A stretch of 64,000 bases of DNA. Origin: Hesseltinella vesiculosa (Eukaryota > Mucoromycota > Mucoromycetes > Mucorales > Cunninghamellaceae). The first letter of the stretch is position 1; each line of letters opens with the position of its first letter. The stretch lies in assembly GCA_002104935.1 (NCBI GenBank), contig MCGT01000005.1, positions 682,001 through 746,000 on the forward strand, read 5' to 3'. Under the pieces are notes generated by a model, which did not search any database, was not told the DNA's origin, and was given only the letters and a program-made list of their open reading frames with translations. The translations under genes were made by a program, and so were the position numbers. Below are positions 21,962 to 32,882 of this stretch, in pieces.

Positions 21962-22603
21962 TTAATGATCATGAACAGGCAGTGACAATGCGTATATTTG
22001 ACCAGCCTCGTCAACAGCTACGAAATGCTTTTCTGCAACACCATCCGAAGCATGATGGTTGACCGCCTCGGCGGCGGAGTCCAAAACTAGATGCCGAATG
22101 TTGCCCTGATCGTCCATGCCTACCATGGTTCTTTGCAGCCGTGTGGGAACATTGCCAGGCTGCACCATTTTTTTGTGTGGGGCATTTGGGCGCACAATGG
22201 GTACAACCATGATGGGCATATCTTTGACGTGATTGGCTGGTTTGTGTTGATAATATCCTGCCCCAGTGCTGCTCTTTTTTACTCGATCGGGAGAAGCTGC
22301 CCACAACTGAAGCAGTTGCTCCTCGTCTTCAGGGTCTATATCTTCCGTCACCGGATATTCTGACGTTTCATGGCCTCCGCCCTCCAATATCTGGTAGGGG
22401 ACGATGTGTTTGAGCAGATCAAAGTTGATAAAGGGGATGCTAGCTTCGGCTTGGGTGCCGGTTCTGCGTTGCTCGGTGGCTAGATCAGCGGTCTTTTCCA
22501 ACTTGGTGTTTGATTCAACAGAGGTTAAATCGACTTCCACAGGCACCGAATGAACTGTGGCGCACGCAGTCAAAAAAAGCACACTTGCAAAGATACAGCG
22601 CAT
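21962..22603 (-). CDS. Secreted protein of unknown function
   Basis: Single exon of 213 aa. The N-terminus MRCIFASVLFLTACATVHSV is a clear signal peptide. The mature part is hydrophilic with an acidic stretch (TEDIDPEDEEQ) and a Pro-rich patch (MVVPIVRPNAPHKK). No Cys-rich scaffold, GPI signal or catalytic motif is visible. The Cys in the signal peptide resembles a bacterial lipobox, but this is not meaningful in a fungus. Probably a cell-wall or secreted protein; function unknown. Confidence 0.6.
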   Translation of the reverse strand: MRCIFASVLFLTACATVHSVPVEVDLTSVESNTKLEKTADLATEQRRTGTQAEASIPFINFDLLKHIVPYQILEGGGHETSEYPVTEDIDPEDEEQLLQLWAASPDRVKKSSTGAGYYQHKPANHVKDMPIMVVPIVRPNAPHKKMVQPGNVPTRLQRTMVGMDDQGNIRHLVLDSAAEAVNHHASDGVAEKHFVAVDEAGQIYALSLPVHDH

Positions 22604-23514
22604 GCTCCAGTAGGAAAAAAAAAACCGAATAAAAAAAAAACGAGGAATAAAAAAAATGGCTCAGCCAAAAAATGAGAAGAGAAATGTCCGGCAGTTCAAA
22701 ACGGTTGGAATGGTTCCTCGCCCCTTGACATTCCCCACTTGCTTGCTTGAACAAAGTCAATATAAAATCGGGTGTGTTTCATGGCCCTGTCGGTTTACAT
22801 CAAGTCCGAGTGCACCAACGTTCAGTGCAAATGAAAGAAATGAAGTGCGTTCATCTAAAAAAAAAAAAAAGTCAGCACTTTGTTTGGCTACTTGATTTAT
22901 CGTCAGCATGCCAGGAAGTAATGGTCAATCATGAACAAGAAAAGAAGATCTGAAAGAAGTCAACGTCTGCCCCAAGCCGCCAAGATGACGATTTTTTTTA
23001 CCATGTGCCGACTATGCAAGTGTTGAGAAGAATCAATCTTTGGTAGGGGTAAAAATGGCCTAAACACATGCATTGCTTTTGAGCTACTACAAATCAACGC
23101 GTGGACGCTGTGTCACATGAGTGATGTTGGAGCTGCATAAAGTCAATCGGTGATCGTTTTTCATTTTGAGCATCGATCTCCCTGCCAAAAAAAAAGGCAG
23201 CAAAAACAAGCTAGTATTTGACCATTACTGACTGGCACCAGAACATAAAAGCACAGCTAGCACACAATGATGGACGATATTAGCAAAAGCCCAAACCAAC
23301 CTAGGTTTCCTGGAGCGGAATTCTGCCGCTTGCTAGACCTGTGCTGTGAAACCCAGCTGCCTCACTCCACCACCTGAAGAGGCTGATAAGTTAAAATAAA
23401 ATCGTCCGTGCTAAAGGTGAATCGCTACATGTCAGTGATTGACAATGAGAAAGGCTGCCTACCCCCAAATGAGAAAAAAAGGTTGCACAAGGAGGTCACG
23501 AAATAAAAAAAAAT
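22604..23514. other. Intergenic, no gene seen
   Basis: About 900 bp of AT-rich sequence upstream of the P450 gene and of the secreted-protein gene. Short frames here are read through A and T runs. Confidence 0.5.
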
Positions 23515-23593
23515 CCTATTGACGTTTTAGGCCAATCAAGTTCACGCTTTCCTGTGAATTCTGCGCCTGTGATTGGCCTAGAACGTCAATAGG
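23515..23593. promoter_or_regulatory. Inverted repeat with paired TGACGT and CCAAT motifs upstream of the P450 gene
   Basis: A 24-bp arm (23515-23538) is matched in reverse complement at 23570-23593 with one mismatch. Each arm carries TGACGT (in the right arm as its complement ACGTCA) and GCCAATCA (or TGATTGGC), spaced identically. TGACGT is the core of CRE/ATF-type bZIP sites and CCAAT binds the HAP/NF-Y complex. The element ends 26 bp before a TATA box, so it probably regulates the P450 gene. Confidence 0.7.
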
Positions 23594-23618
23594 AAAAGGG
23601 GAATACCACGATCCATTG

Positions 23619-23626
23619 TATAAAAG
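23619..23626 (+). promoter_or_regulatory. TATA box of the P450 gene
   Basis: TATAAAAG lies 45 bases before the P450 start codon and directly downstream of the palindromic element. This is a normal core-promoter spacing for a short leader. Confidence 0.6.
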
Positions 23627-23670
23627 TACGCTCGTTTTTCTTTTAAGAATGAAATGACATTTAAAAAAAA

Positions 23671-25363
23671 ATGATGAGCCAGGTATTAAAAGGTCTTGGG
23701 GCCTTGGCAACCGTACTTTTGATCAATTATGTGTACCGTCGTTTCAGCTCTCCGTTGATTGGTAGGCCTCAACCTAAGCGTGGCAGCTTTTGGATCACTA
23801 GGCTGGGCCTGGTTCCTCCTCCGCATGACGGTGACGATATGCTATCCGAATTTTTAATTGAAGTGGGCCAAGACCAACATCAATCACCCATCAGTGTATG
23901 CCACTCGATCTTTGGTACCCCTCTGGTTTTGGTCAACACCCTCAAAGGAATCAAGGACGTTTTGATTGACGGTCAAGCAAAACATAAGACGCTTGGTCCT
24001 CGGGTACAGCGCGGTGAAATGATTAGGAGAATCCAAAACTTGGTGTTTGGTGGCCCGAGCATTAACAATGCTGTTGGTGATGTATGTGGGGAAAAAGAAA
24101 AAAAAACGGGAAAATGAGAGGCAGGTTTCTAATTTTTAAAATTAGGATTGGCGTTGGCGACGACACGTCCTTTTACCTCCATTCCAGCCAAGACAATTGG
24201 TACCTAACCTGCTGCCTTATGTAGCTGAGCAGGCACTTGAAGCCATGTCATTGTTTGCTAACCATGACTCAAATGGTTCACCTATCGAAGTAGATGATGT
24301 GTTCACGGACCTGACGATGAACGTGATCAATTATTATCTTTATGGCACAAAGGATCTCAATTTTGGGCTAGTAGGTGGTCGCAAAAACCTAAAAGTAATA
24401 CCATCTCTCTTCCAATACCTCCCGTGTCAACCTCATGGCCATGATTTTTTTTAGATCGAACACTTGCAGCTGGGACTGGGCTTCCAATCTTTTGAAACTT
24501 GGCTGCCATTTGGTATCAATGAAACAAGCTGGGCCCAGCGTGGTTATCGACCTTCCCGGGAGCGTTTAAAGGATTTTATACGCGATGCCTTGGCCATTGC
24601 TGAGAAATCTCACCAAGATCGAGACGACAAGAAAACCTATGACTGTGTAGCAGCGGCTGCGCTGGCTAGTGGCAAATACGATCATGATCGTGAAGAGCTT
24701 GTGAATGACATGCTTTCCTTGACGTTTGCTGGTTATGACACCACCGCACACACTCTGTCCTTTTGCTTTTCAGAGCTGGCTCGCAACCCTGATTTACAAG
24801 ACCGCCTCTTTGAACAAATCAGGCAAGTCCTTGGCCCACCCCCTGTTGCCCCCGACGCCATCACACCTGAAAAACTTGCCCAATTACCTTTGGTGACTGC
24901 CGTGTATCGCGAAACGTTGCGAAAGTATCCAGCTGTGGTGTTCATCCCTGTCCATGTGAACCGTGACACTGTGGTGGATGGTGCTGTGGTGCCTGGTGGG
25001 TCCGAAATCTGGTGCAACATCCGTGGGCTGCAGATGAATCCTGACATCTTCCCTGATCCTGAAAAGTTCAACATTGACCGATGGATTCCTCCAGCTACCT
25101 TTGTTCCTGGTGACGAAAACTCGCAAGACGATATCTCTTGGACACCCGAAAATCAGCATCGATTTCCTGACGTCTCCTTCACTCTTGGCCAGCATTCTTG
25201 CCTCGGCAAACATTTGGCTATTCTTGAGCTCCGCACTGTGATCGCTAGCGCCATCAACCAATACCGCATGACCCTGGCTCCTTGGAACAAGATCGAAACC
25301 AAAATTGTGTTGACAACCAAGCCTAAAAATGGAGTTTGGGTCCATTTTGACAAGCGTGAGTAA
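23671..25363 (+). CDS. Cytochrome P450 monooxygenase
   Basis: Three exons (23671-24081, 24146-24394, 24455-25363) encode 522 aa, normal for the family. An N-terminal hydrophobic segment (VLKGLGALATVLLINYVY) is the usual ER anchor. Signature motifs are present in order: C-helix DWRWRRH, I-helix AGYDTTAH, K-helix ETLRKYP, PEKFNIDRW, and the haem loop FTLGQHSCLGKHLAI with the ligand Cys. The reaction is a haem-thiolate mono-oxygenation needing a P450 reductase; substrate and CYP family cannot be assigned. The promoter has a TATA box and a CRE/CCAAT palindrome, suggesting regulated expression. There is no secondary-metabolite cluster around it. Confidence 0.93.
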
Positions 25364-25550
25364 TTCAAAAATAAAAGACTCTGCCGTTTCCAATTTTAAA
25401 AGGCGCTCGTCATTCTTTCTTTCCCTTTTTTTTCCCTTTCTTTCTTTGGCTTGGTTCATTGAACATCCATTGTAACGACCAGTTTTACTTTTCAATGTAG
25501 CAAAGTGATTTATTTTCCCTTCTTTATGGAAATAGAGAACGTCATCAGCA

Positions 25551-26465
25551 ATGGAAGGAACAAATCAACGACGGAAATCAGTAACGAAGCAACAGTACCA
25601 CCAAGGCAACAATAGCTCGTTTGCGCCTATTGCTGGCGTTCCTTCGAGCAATCCCAAGGTGGCCGACAACAAAAAATCGATGGAATGGATGATTGGCCGT
25701 CGCATCAAAATCAAAACATCTTCAGATGAAGAGATCGAAGGCCTGATTTACACGTTTGATCGCATTACCAACTGTATTGCACTTGATATCCTTTTTATTA
25801 TTTTATTTGTGCGCATTGGGCTCATCCCGTTTATTCCTTGACTCGCATTTTTTAAAACACATTGTTCGACAGGTTCTCGCCATTCTCGCAAAAGCCTTGC
25901 TTTCCGTATCATCAAGATCTCGCACATCAAGGACATCGTAACTGTTACATCCGATGAAGCTGCTGCCCCACTGCAAGATCCTGCCATCGCCCACACATCG
26001 AAACTGACAAGCTACCTCCCAGTGAACATGGTACATCTCGATCGCATTGTTGCTAGGGAAAACGAGGCTGCCAAGGCCATGCGACAACAGGCCGCAAAAA
26101 TTGGCGTTGGTGTTACCAAGGAAGGTCAAGACATATTTGACGCTTTGACAAAGACGTAAGGAATCTCAATCTTATTCACGAGCACAAAAAAAAAAAGATA
26201 CAATGACTGATATCCCCTCCCTATTGATAGACTGCCTTGCCGCTGGGCTAATGACTCCATTGTGGTGATGGATGAAGTCATCATCACACCTCCTTACGAC
26301 GTGGACAGCTGCAAAGCCAATGCTTCTGCTGCTCCTTCATTGGCTCGAGTCAAAAAGGTCGTAAGTATTATTCTTGCTCCTGTTGCCTTTTTTTTTCGGG
26401 CTCTCACATTCTTTTCCTGGTAGCTGGAAGGCGAACGAAGACGTTTGAAGATTGGTAGCACATGA
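25551..26465 (+). CDS. LSM12: LSM12-like RNA-binding protein
   Basis: Four exons (25551-25785, 25861-26155, 26231-26360, 26424-26465) give 233 aa. An LSM-like domain (GRRIKIKTSSDEEIEG, then ITNCIALDCSTGSRHS after splicing) is followed by the anticodon-binding-type domain (IVVMDEVIITPPYDVD), which is diagnostic of LSM12. Family members associate with ataxin-2/Pbp1 and polysomes in the cytoplasm. The first intron is U12-type AT-AC and is described separately. The 3' end is uncertain: a donor-like GTAGCA sits just before the stop, and splicing there would replace the last residues. Confidence 0.85.
25786..25860 (+). other. U12-type AT-AC intron in LSM12
   Basis: Donor ATATCCTTTTT matches the minor-spliceosome consensus. 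TTCCTTGAC at 25834-25842 matches the U12 branch site, and the intron ends in AC 18 bases after that motif. Removing these 75 bases restores the LSM12 frame, with the Asp codon split G/AT. No GT-AG alternative restores the frame. Confidence 0.82.
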
Positions 26466-26989
26466 TTCTTTCATTTATTGTTTGCTACCATTGTATTCCC
26501 CTTTTCTGTTTCTTGATAGCATTAAAAGCAAGGACAAAACTAGCAGGGACAGGGCCAATCATGATGAGTTTAAGTAATAGGACTGGATGCGTCAAAATCA
26601 GACTGTATATAAACTTAAAAAATGGAATACATGGACAGAAGAGGGGGCGGAAAAAGGCAAACAAACCCCACTGCTTCCAAAAAGTCTATAACAGGAATGG
26701 CACGTTTGTATGCCTGGAACTCGACATCATGACTTTAGAGAGCCACACACACTTTCTGATTTCACCTAGCCGCCCTAGCGGCTGATGATGCCTAGTAGTT
26801 GATATGCTCTCAGCTCCGCACCATGTCAGAGACGCGTGTTGTTGTCCGAATAGACTATGCCCTTCATACGCCGTCTTTGCGTAAAATTTGAGGTAGACTG
26901 ATGGAGGCAGGATTTAGGGCCAGATCCATGCATGAGTCGCCTCATTTTGCTTTTGGAAAAAAAAAAGTAAAATAAAGGCTGGACAAATA
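26466..26989. other. Intergenic, no gene seen
   Basis: Sequence downstream of LSM12. A 107-codon plus frame crosses the putative last intron of LSM12 and has no recognisable domain. Confidence 0.45.
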
Positions 26990-27356
26990 TTTTGATCTTA
27001 TGGATCGAGGTAAAATTTACATGAATGCAGATACTTGCTTAAAGACATTGGCATTGAGAAATTTTTTCTTTATGGTGTCAGGTTAGCTAGGCGGCTTTCA
27101 CCAAGCATCCTGAAAAATCGCAGGCAGAAATCGATTCAAAATCCGATTCCAAAACTTGTGATTGGCTGATGCCGTTCAATGCTTTGTTGACAAGGACATT
27201 TTTTTTTTTTTTGCTGGAGAACCGTAAGTGAAAAAAACAAAACGGATGACAAGTTAGCTGGGCGACTTGCACAGATAATCCTGAAATTTTCTGTACCAAT
27301 ACTTTCGACAAGTATTTACATCCATGTATAGTTTTACCTCAATCCATTAGATCAAA
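26990..27356. repeat. Short terminal-inverted-repeat element (MITE-like)
   Basis: The ends form an imperfect inverted repeat of about 25-45 bp: TTTTGATCTTATGGATCGAGG on the left against the complement of the 27336-27356 end. Inside, two segments at about 27083-27122 and 27251-27290 are also related to each other as direct repeats. There is no coding capacity. Confidence 0.5.
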
Positions 27357-28238
27357 CGATCTGTGCAGCATTCATTTTAATTTTCAGGATCACCATTTTC
27401 CCAAGGGGACCTCCAGGTGATCTGGCCAAAAAATCATTAAAAATTAAACATCGACATATTCATTTCGAATTTTGTACAAAGCTAGTACATGTGCAAAATT
27501 CCATATATTTACTACGATTTAGCTCTTTGATGGCATGGTGAAGAGCTAGGTGCATACCAAAATATTATGCTCCGCACAAAAACGAGAAAGCAGGCTAGCT
27601 TTCCGGTGACATTTGACCACACCTTTTTAGCCTTTTTTTATGGTTGATGAGACATACTTTAACGTTATAATTCAAGATAGTTTGGTGCATCTAGCAGTAA
27701 CAGAAGGAATAGAATAATAACTTTCAAAAGTGATGGAAAAATGTCAATGCGCAGATTCGAAGCATGCTCTGCTGGGATCTGAAATACAGTAATTGCTGCC
27801 CTTCTTCATCACATAGGATAATCATTGACAGCCTGCGGACCTAACAGCAAGTACTGCCCGGCCAGCCAGTGAACTCATCCAGGTTGTTTGACAGGCAAAA
27901 TCAAACTCAAACCCTAGCCTCCCGCGACTGGTCTGGAGTACCGCGAGAAGGTAAAGAACCCGCCATTGACAATCTTTCTACTATAAAGCAGAAACAGCTT
28001 GGACACCATAAGATAGTGTAAAATTCGTCAGTGATCGGTTTGTGCGTGGATCGGACGAAGCTGAAAATTAGCTGTAGTGGCATGAAAATTGAATCATACT
28101 GTCTCATTTTTTTTTTTTTTTGGTCGTAACCAGGATTATTGGGCTTTTTTTTTTCAAGAAAAAAAAAAGCTATCTTGTCCTCGAGTGAAACGCATAGCTG
28201 CCATGGAAGGGGAGTGAATAAATTGTGATTATGCACAT
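27357..28238. other. Intergenic, no gene seen
   Basis: AT-rich sequence up to the start of homology between the two Fanzor-like copies. The minus frame at 27907-28236 crosses T runs and is not convincing. Confidence 0.45.
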
Positions 28239-28411
28239 TTATTTCTAAATCGAGAAAAAAAGCGGAGTGAGCACAAACTGAATCAAATGGAACGAGAGGC
28301 TCACCTTTTTTCTAAAAAAAAAATAAACGAGACCCTGCGCTAGCCAGACTTGCATCGGTCGGTACATTCAGAGCTATCCAACAAGAGCCGACCACGCAGT
28401 ATGGCACGGTT

Positions 28412-31400
28412 TCAGTCCGGCCAAGAGGGGGGGGGGAGTTGCGGGGGTGAGACGTTGCCTGGGCGGGTGAAGACGGTAGGACGGCGCCCCAAGATGATGT
28501 TCCAGGCAATGGCAAGTATGTTTCGAGAGGCATTTTGGTCGTGGTGCCAGTCTGTGTTGCACGTATTGCAGTGCTTGACAGAGTACAACTTTTGATCAGC
28601 CTCTTGACTTGCAGGGATCGTCGTCGTCGTCATGGTGTTGGTTGTGACAGTTTTGTGTGTGGCGTTGGGCCCCTCGTACGTGATGGTCGTTTTCTCAACG
28701 TGGGAATGGCGGTTGTGGGAAGCGGAGGTGGAGGAGCCATGATCCACTGAAGTGATACCGCTTTGGCGGCCGGGATCATCAGATGCAGGCACATTCGTCA
28801 CAAGTGTAGTTGTGGTTGTAGTGGTGACGATGGTGCTGTCAGGGGTGGTCGTGGTCGTGGTCGTTTTCTTCTCCTTGGAGAGCCCGTCACGGGAAAGAGG
28901 GCGGGTAAATTCGACGGAGGTCACTTCTGGGAACTGCATGTTTTGGGGAACAGGGCCTGCTGGAGGGAGCGGTCGCCGCAGGCCGAACATATTTGGCTAG
29001 TCATGTATTCATCGACGTCAACCATAAGCAGGCGACACTGGGCATCTGCTTTTTCAAAGAGTTGCCGGGTCCTTTTGGCCAGGCCAGGCCATGCTGAGTT
29101 TTTCGGCCACGGAATACGGACGATCCAACATTCGCAGCACCATAAAATACAACCGGAAGCTTGGTGGCATCATTTCGCGTTGGGGCTCGCCTCCATTTGT
29201 TCCTTCTACAAAAAAATGTTTGCTGTGAGCTACCTGTGCCAGTAAGCCACACCCTTTCCTTTTTACCTTGGCATGGGCTCGGTCTCGGTGATGCGGCCAA
29301 CAGGATCAGCCTTGTATTTCGACCCACCCGTCAGGAAGATATTGACCAGTTCAGAGTCTTGAATTTGCTGCCATCGCCAAATTTGGAATCTTGCCTTGGC
29401 CATTCGAACCCCAGCATAGAAAGACAGGAACGTGTCAGCATGCGCGTCCATGTATCGTAAATACACATCCAATTCCACGGGGTCAACGGTTCGGTAGGTA
29501 GGTATGCTCGACTCAAGGCTTGCGATGCCACTCTTCGTTCTCCATTTTTGGAGCTTCCGGTGGAGAGAATCGGATTTGGCGCGATACTCGGAAGAGAAAA
29601 AGTTGCGTACCTGATGAGGGCGCTTGTAGGCGGCATACTGCCGGGGGACTTGTAGGCTGGGGTATTGGCGAGACAAGTCTTGAAGCTGCTCTCCAGTCAG
29701 GTAATTGGGGGCGTCGTAGATCAATGGGTCGCAATTGTCAACAGCCACGACTAGGTCACGATCGCCAGGGTCCAGGCCCCACGGTGAAAAATACGGCCAT
29801 TCCCATGGCTCAATGTCACTCAGGGTGACGCGCGGAAGCGGCTTGGACGGCTTGGATTTGACATAGATAGCTGTCATTGAGTACCCATCTGTGGTGATCA
29901 TGCAGGTAAACATATTCTTGCCTGTGTGAGTGGTGACAGTATTGTTGAATGAGAGTTTGTCAATGTGAGAAAAATTTGGAGCCGAAAAAAAAAATAGGGG
30001 GCCACCGTCTTTTTCTACCGCTACTTACTTTCGGAGTGAGCCTGCGTTGACAAAGTAGCCAGGTTTGAGGATGGCATTTGTGCAGCCAGGCTTTGCAAAT
30101 TGGGAACGGAGACCAGCCGAGATCAGGAGAGGGTGCAGTGCACTGTCATCGAGAGTTAAGTGGATGCTTCGGAAGGATGGTGTAGGATAGGCACCGAGGA
30201 GGCGTATGGTTGGTGGTCGAATGTGCTCATGCGGATAAAAGCAGCGAGCCAAAAACGAAGGTGCATTGGCTCGTCGTTGATTGCATTTTTTCGACCAGGC
30301 GATTTGTTTGCTTGTGACTGACACAAGTCGGGAGAGGGCATGCTTGGTTACTTCAGTCAAACTCGGCCACCGATCACTGTCAAAAAGGGCACCCGTGTTG
30401 ACGGCCTGAGCCAGGGCACGGACAAGGAGACTGCGAACTCTTCGCTTCAAGCATTTGCACTCTTTCAGCTTTGATAATTCATAATACGCCCATGATTTGC
30501 TCGCCATTTCTTGTGGTTCTGAGGCAGCTTTGATGGTGTCAGCATTGGCATCTGCGGCAAACTTGTCCATGACGAGCATCAAGTGGAGAAAGAGATGTCG
30601 GTGTGTGGTGATGTATTTTTCCTTGATCGGGAGCAGAGGCGGCCCGTCCGAAGCGTTGGTCGTGTAACCGCGGCATTGCAAGTGGCGGGCAATGGCCAAC
30701 AGGGTATCCAAGGTATCTCTACAGCCCAACTTGGTGTGGCAGGCCCATACCAGCATGGCACTGTCAACATGGCCTCTTCTTTCATCAGTGGATGGCTGGC
30801 CTGGAGAGCATTTGCCTATGGCGACCACTGCAGCAAGGCTCTTCAAATCCACCGAAATATCTTCTTTCAGCTGGTTCATAGTTGTCGGCAAATCACCAGT
30901 GATTTCATACTCAATGGTTCTAATGGCTTCTTCCTCTTCAATTTTGATAACGGAGTTGACGATGAACTTGGCAATGGACAGCACGTCGGAGGTTTTGAGG
31001 CCCTGGAAATAAAAAAAAAATAGTGAGAGGGGATGATGAGGAGTGTCAAATCGGCTACGGGCATTGATGTTTACCTTGATAACCATCTCCAATCGTTTTT
31101 GGGTGATATACCACAGCCGCTCCACAAAATTTTCAACGACAAAGTTTTGAAAGTCCACGACTTCTTTCTTGATTTGCCATGTATTCTTGAATTTGCCCAT
31201 ACTTTTTGCCTTGATGGGCACCACCAAGGGGTGTGATGTTGAGATGCGGGTAAGCATGGGAGAAGAGGTCGTACATGGCTGTCAGGGTAGGAGCAAACGC
31301 ACCAATCACTGGCTGGTTGGTGATGGGCTGGCCAAGGAAGAGCTGCGAGATACTTGTGAATAACCGCGGGTGAAAGAGACATTTGGGGAAGGGTGTGGCA

Positions 31401-31900
31401 TCGTCGAAAAGTTTGACAATCACAAACTTCAAAAACAGAGAGTGTAAGAATCGGAGCCGTGTTGCCCATCGCACAACATCACGTGTCACGCCAATGAAGC
31501 TCTGCTTTTGTCCATGAGTAAGGCTGAGACCATTGGCGAGCTTGCCTTTTCTCGAGAACCGCCGGAATGGCCCAAGCTCGGCATGGAATATAGCATCTTT
31601 TCTGGTGTAGGAGCGTCTTGAGGGACCAACCTTGTCCTTGTCCACCATATCCATTTCAGCCTCAAGCTTCGCAAGTTTCTTGGACTGCTTCACCGCCAGC
31701 GATTGCTTCTTTTTGACTGTGCGTTTGGTATTAATAAAATGGGTTGACGGCCTGGCTTCTTCATCGTCAACAATGTCTTCATCGCTCCCAGAATCATGGT
31801 CATGATCGCTGTCATCAGTACTGGCGTGATCATCACCGTCTTCTTCAGGATCATCTACAGCGATCAAAAACAAACGCTTTTCAGGAACCAAGCGCAACAT
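28412..31900 (-). pseudogene. Fanzor-like (eukaryotic TnpB homologue) nuclease gene, copy A, frame-disrupted
   Basis: Reading from 31900 (MLRLVPEKRLFLIA): an acidic region with Lys-rich stretch, an alpha-helical middle part, then FTCMITTDGYSM and GLDPGDRDLVVAVD (RuvC-I). Next come an intron near 29267-29190, VVFYGAANVGSS, VDEYMTSQICSACGDR (Glu of RuvC-II and first zinc CxxC), a Thr-rich insert, then HCNTCNTDWHHDQNASRNI (second CxxC and RuvC-III Asp). This order is specific to Fanzor/TnpB, RNA-guided DNA nucleases of transposons. The frame is broken at least three times: near 31165, near 29075 (apparent GGCCT duplication) and near 28960. A TATATAA box lies at about 31954. The conserved Arg before the RuvC-III Asp is His here. 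Confidence 0.72.
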
Positions 31901-32082
31901 TTTTTTTTTCGGAAAGTTTACCTTGTCCCTGAAAATGCTCAACCTTTTTCTTCTTATATAAGGCTATTTCATGGGGGGCCATACCCCTATAGTGCGTGCG
32001 ATTATAAGTAGCATGTAGCATTGTTGTTGAGACAAGCAGGAAGAAGAAGCGCAGAGGTCTCTTTGCTGAGAAAACCTTAAAT

Positions 32083-32660
32083 TTGAAACCTGATTTCCAT
32101 TTTTATTTGCCAAAGAGGTTGGTGCAGATTATGCAGCATTTTTCTTCAGAAATGATTCAACCACAAACTTTTGAAAACCCAGGAGCTCATGCTTGGCCAT
32201 ATCTTTTTGAATCTGTCCATATTTTTCCATCGATGGACACCACCAAGAGGGGTGATATTGAGATGTGGGTAGGCGCGGGAGAAGAGACTGTATTTGTCTG
32301 TCAGAGTAGGAGCAAACACGCCGATCACAGGGTGTTTGGTGATTGGCAAACCTCAAAAGACGGGGAGGGCAGGAAGCATAGTTGCTCCTGCTCCTGCTTG
32401 ACTGTGCTTTGCTATTGATAAAATGGATGGATGGCCTAGCTACTTCATCGTTATCATCTTCTTGTTTGGACTCGCCTACATCGGTCAAAAGTAAACGTTC
32501 TGTCAAGAACGTGATTCAAGCGCTACGTATTTTTTTTTGGAAAAGTTTACCCTGTCGCTGAAAGTACCCAATCTTTCGCTTCTTATATAAGGCTATTCAT
32601 GAGAGGCCAACCTCTATAGTGAGTGCGATCAAAAGTGGCGTGTAGCGTTGTTGAAGCTAA
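32083..32660 (-). pseudogene. Fanzor-like copy B, 5' fragment
   Basis: Homologous to the 5' part of copy A. It has the same TATATAAGGC promoter region (about 32583), an equivalent acidic start, and PVIGVFAPTLTDKYSLFSRA matching PVIGAFAPTLTAMYDLFSHA, then YGQIQKDMA. Frame changes and loss of the ATG (ATACG in its place) show decay. It lies just upstream of copy A in the same orientation. Confidence 0.6.
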
Positions 32661-32882
32661 AGAGAAAAAGCATGTTGAATCGCTTTTACTCGACTTTTTC
32701 GTTTTAGAATTGGATGAGAAAATAGAATTAGGAGTGGAAGAGCGAGAGGCAAGAGTGGAAGCAGAGAGGAACAGGGTTGGAGATGGCGGTTGACGGATGG
32801 CATGTGTAGTAAAGCTGGAAGGAGTGATTTCGCACCGCACGTTTTGATAAGGGCACACTCTGAAGGAGGTTGGCGACATTTT

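Noticed and set aside
25808..25873. GT-AG alternative for the first LSM12 intron
   Set aside because: It leaves the second exon out of frame and breaks the conserved LSM12 sequence.
28535..29000. Val/Gly-rich plus-strand frames
   Set aside because: Antisense of the Thr-rich part of the Fanzor-like copy A.
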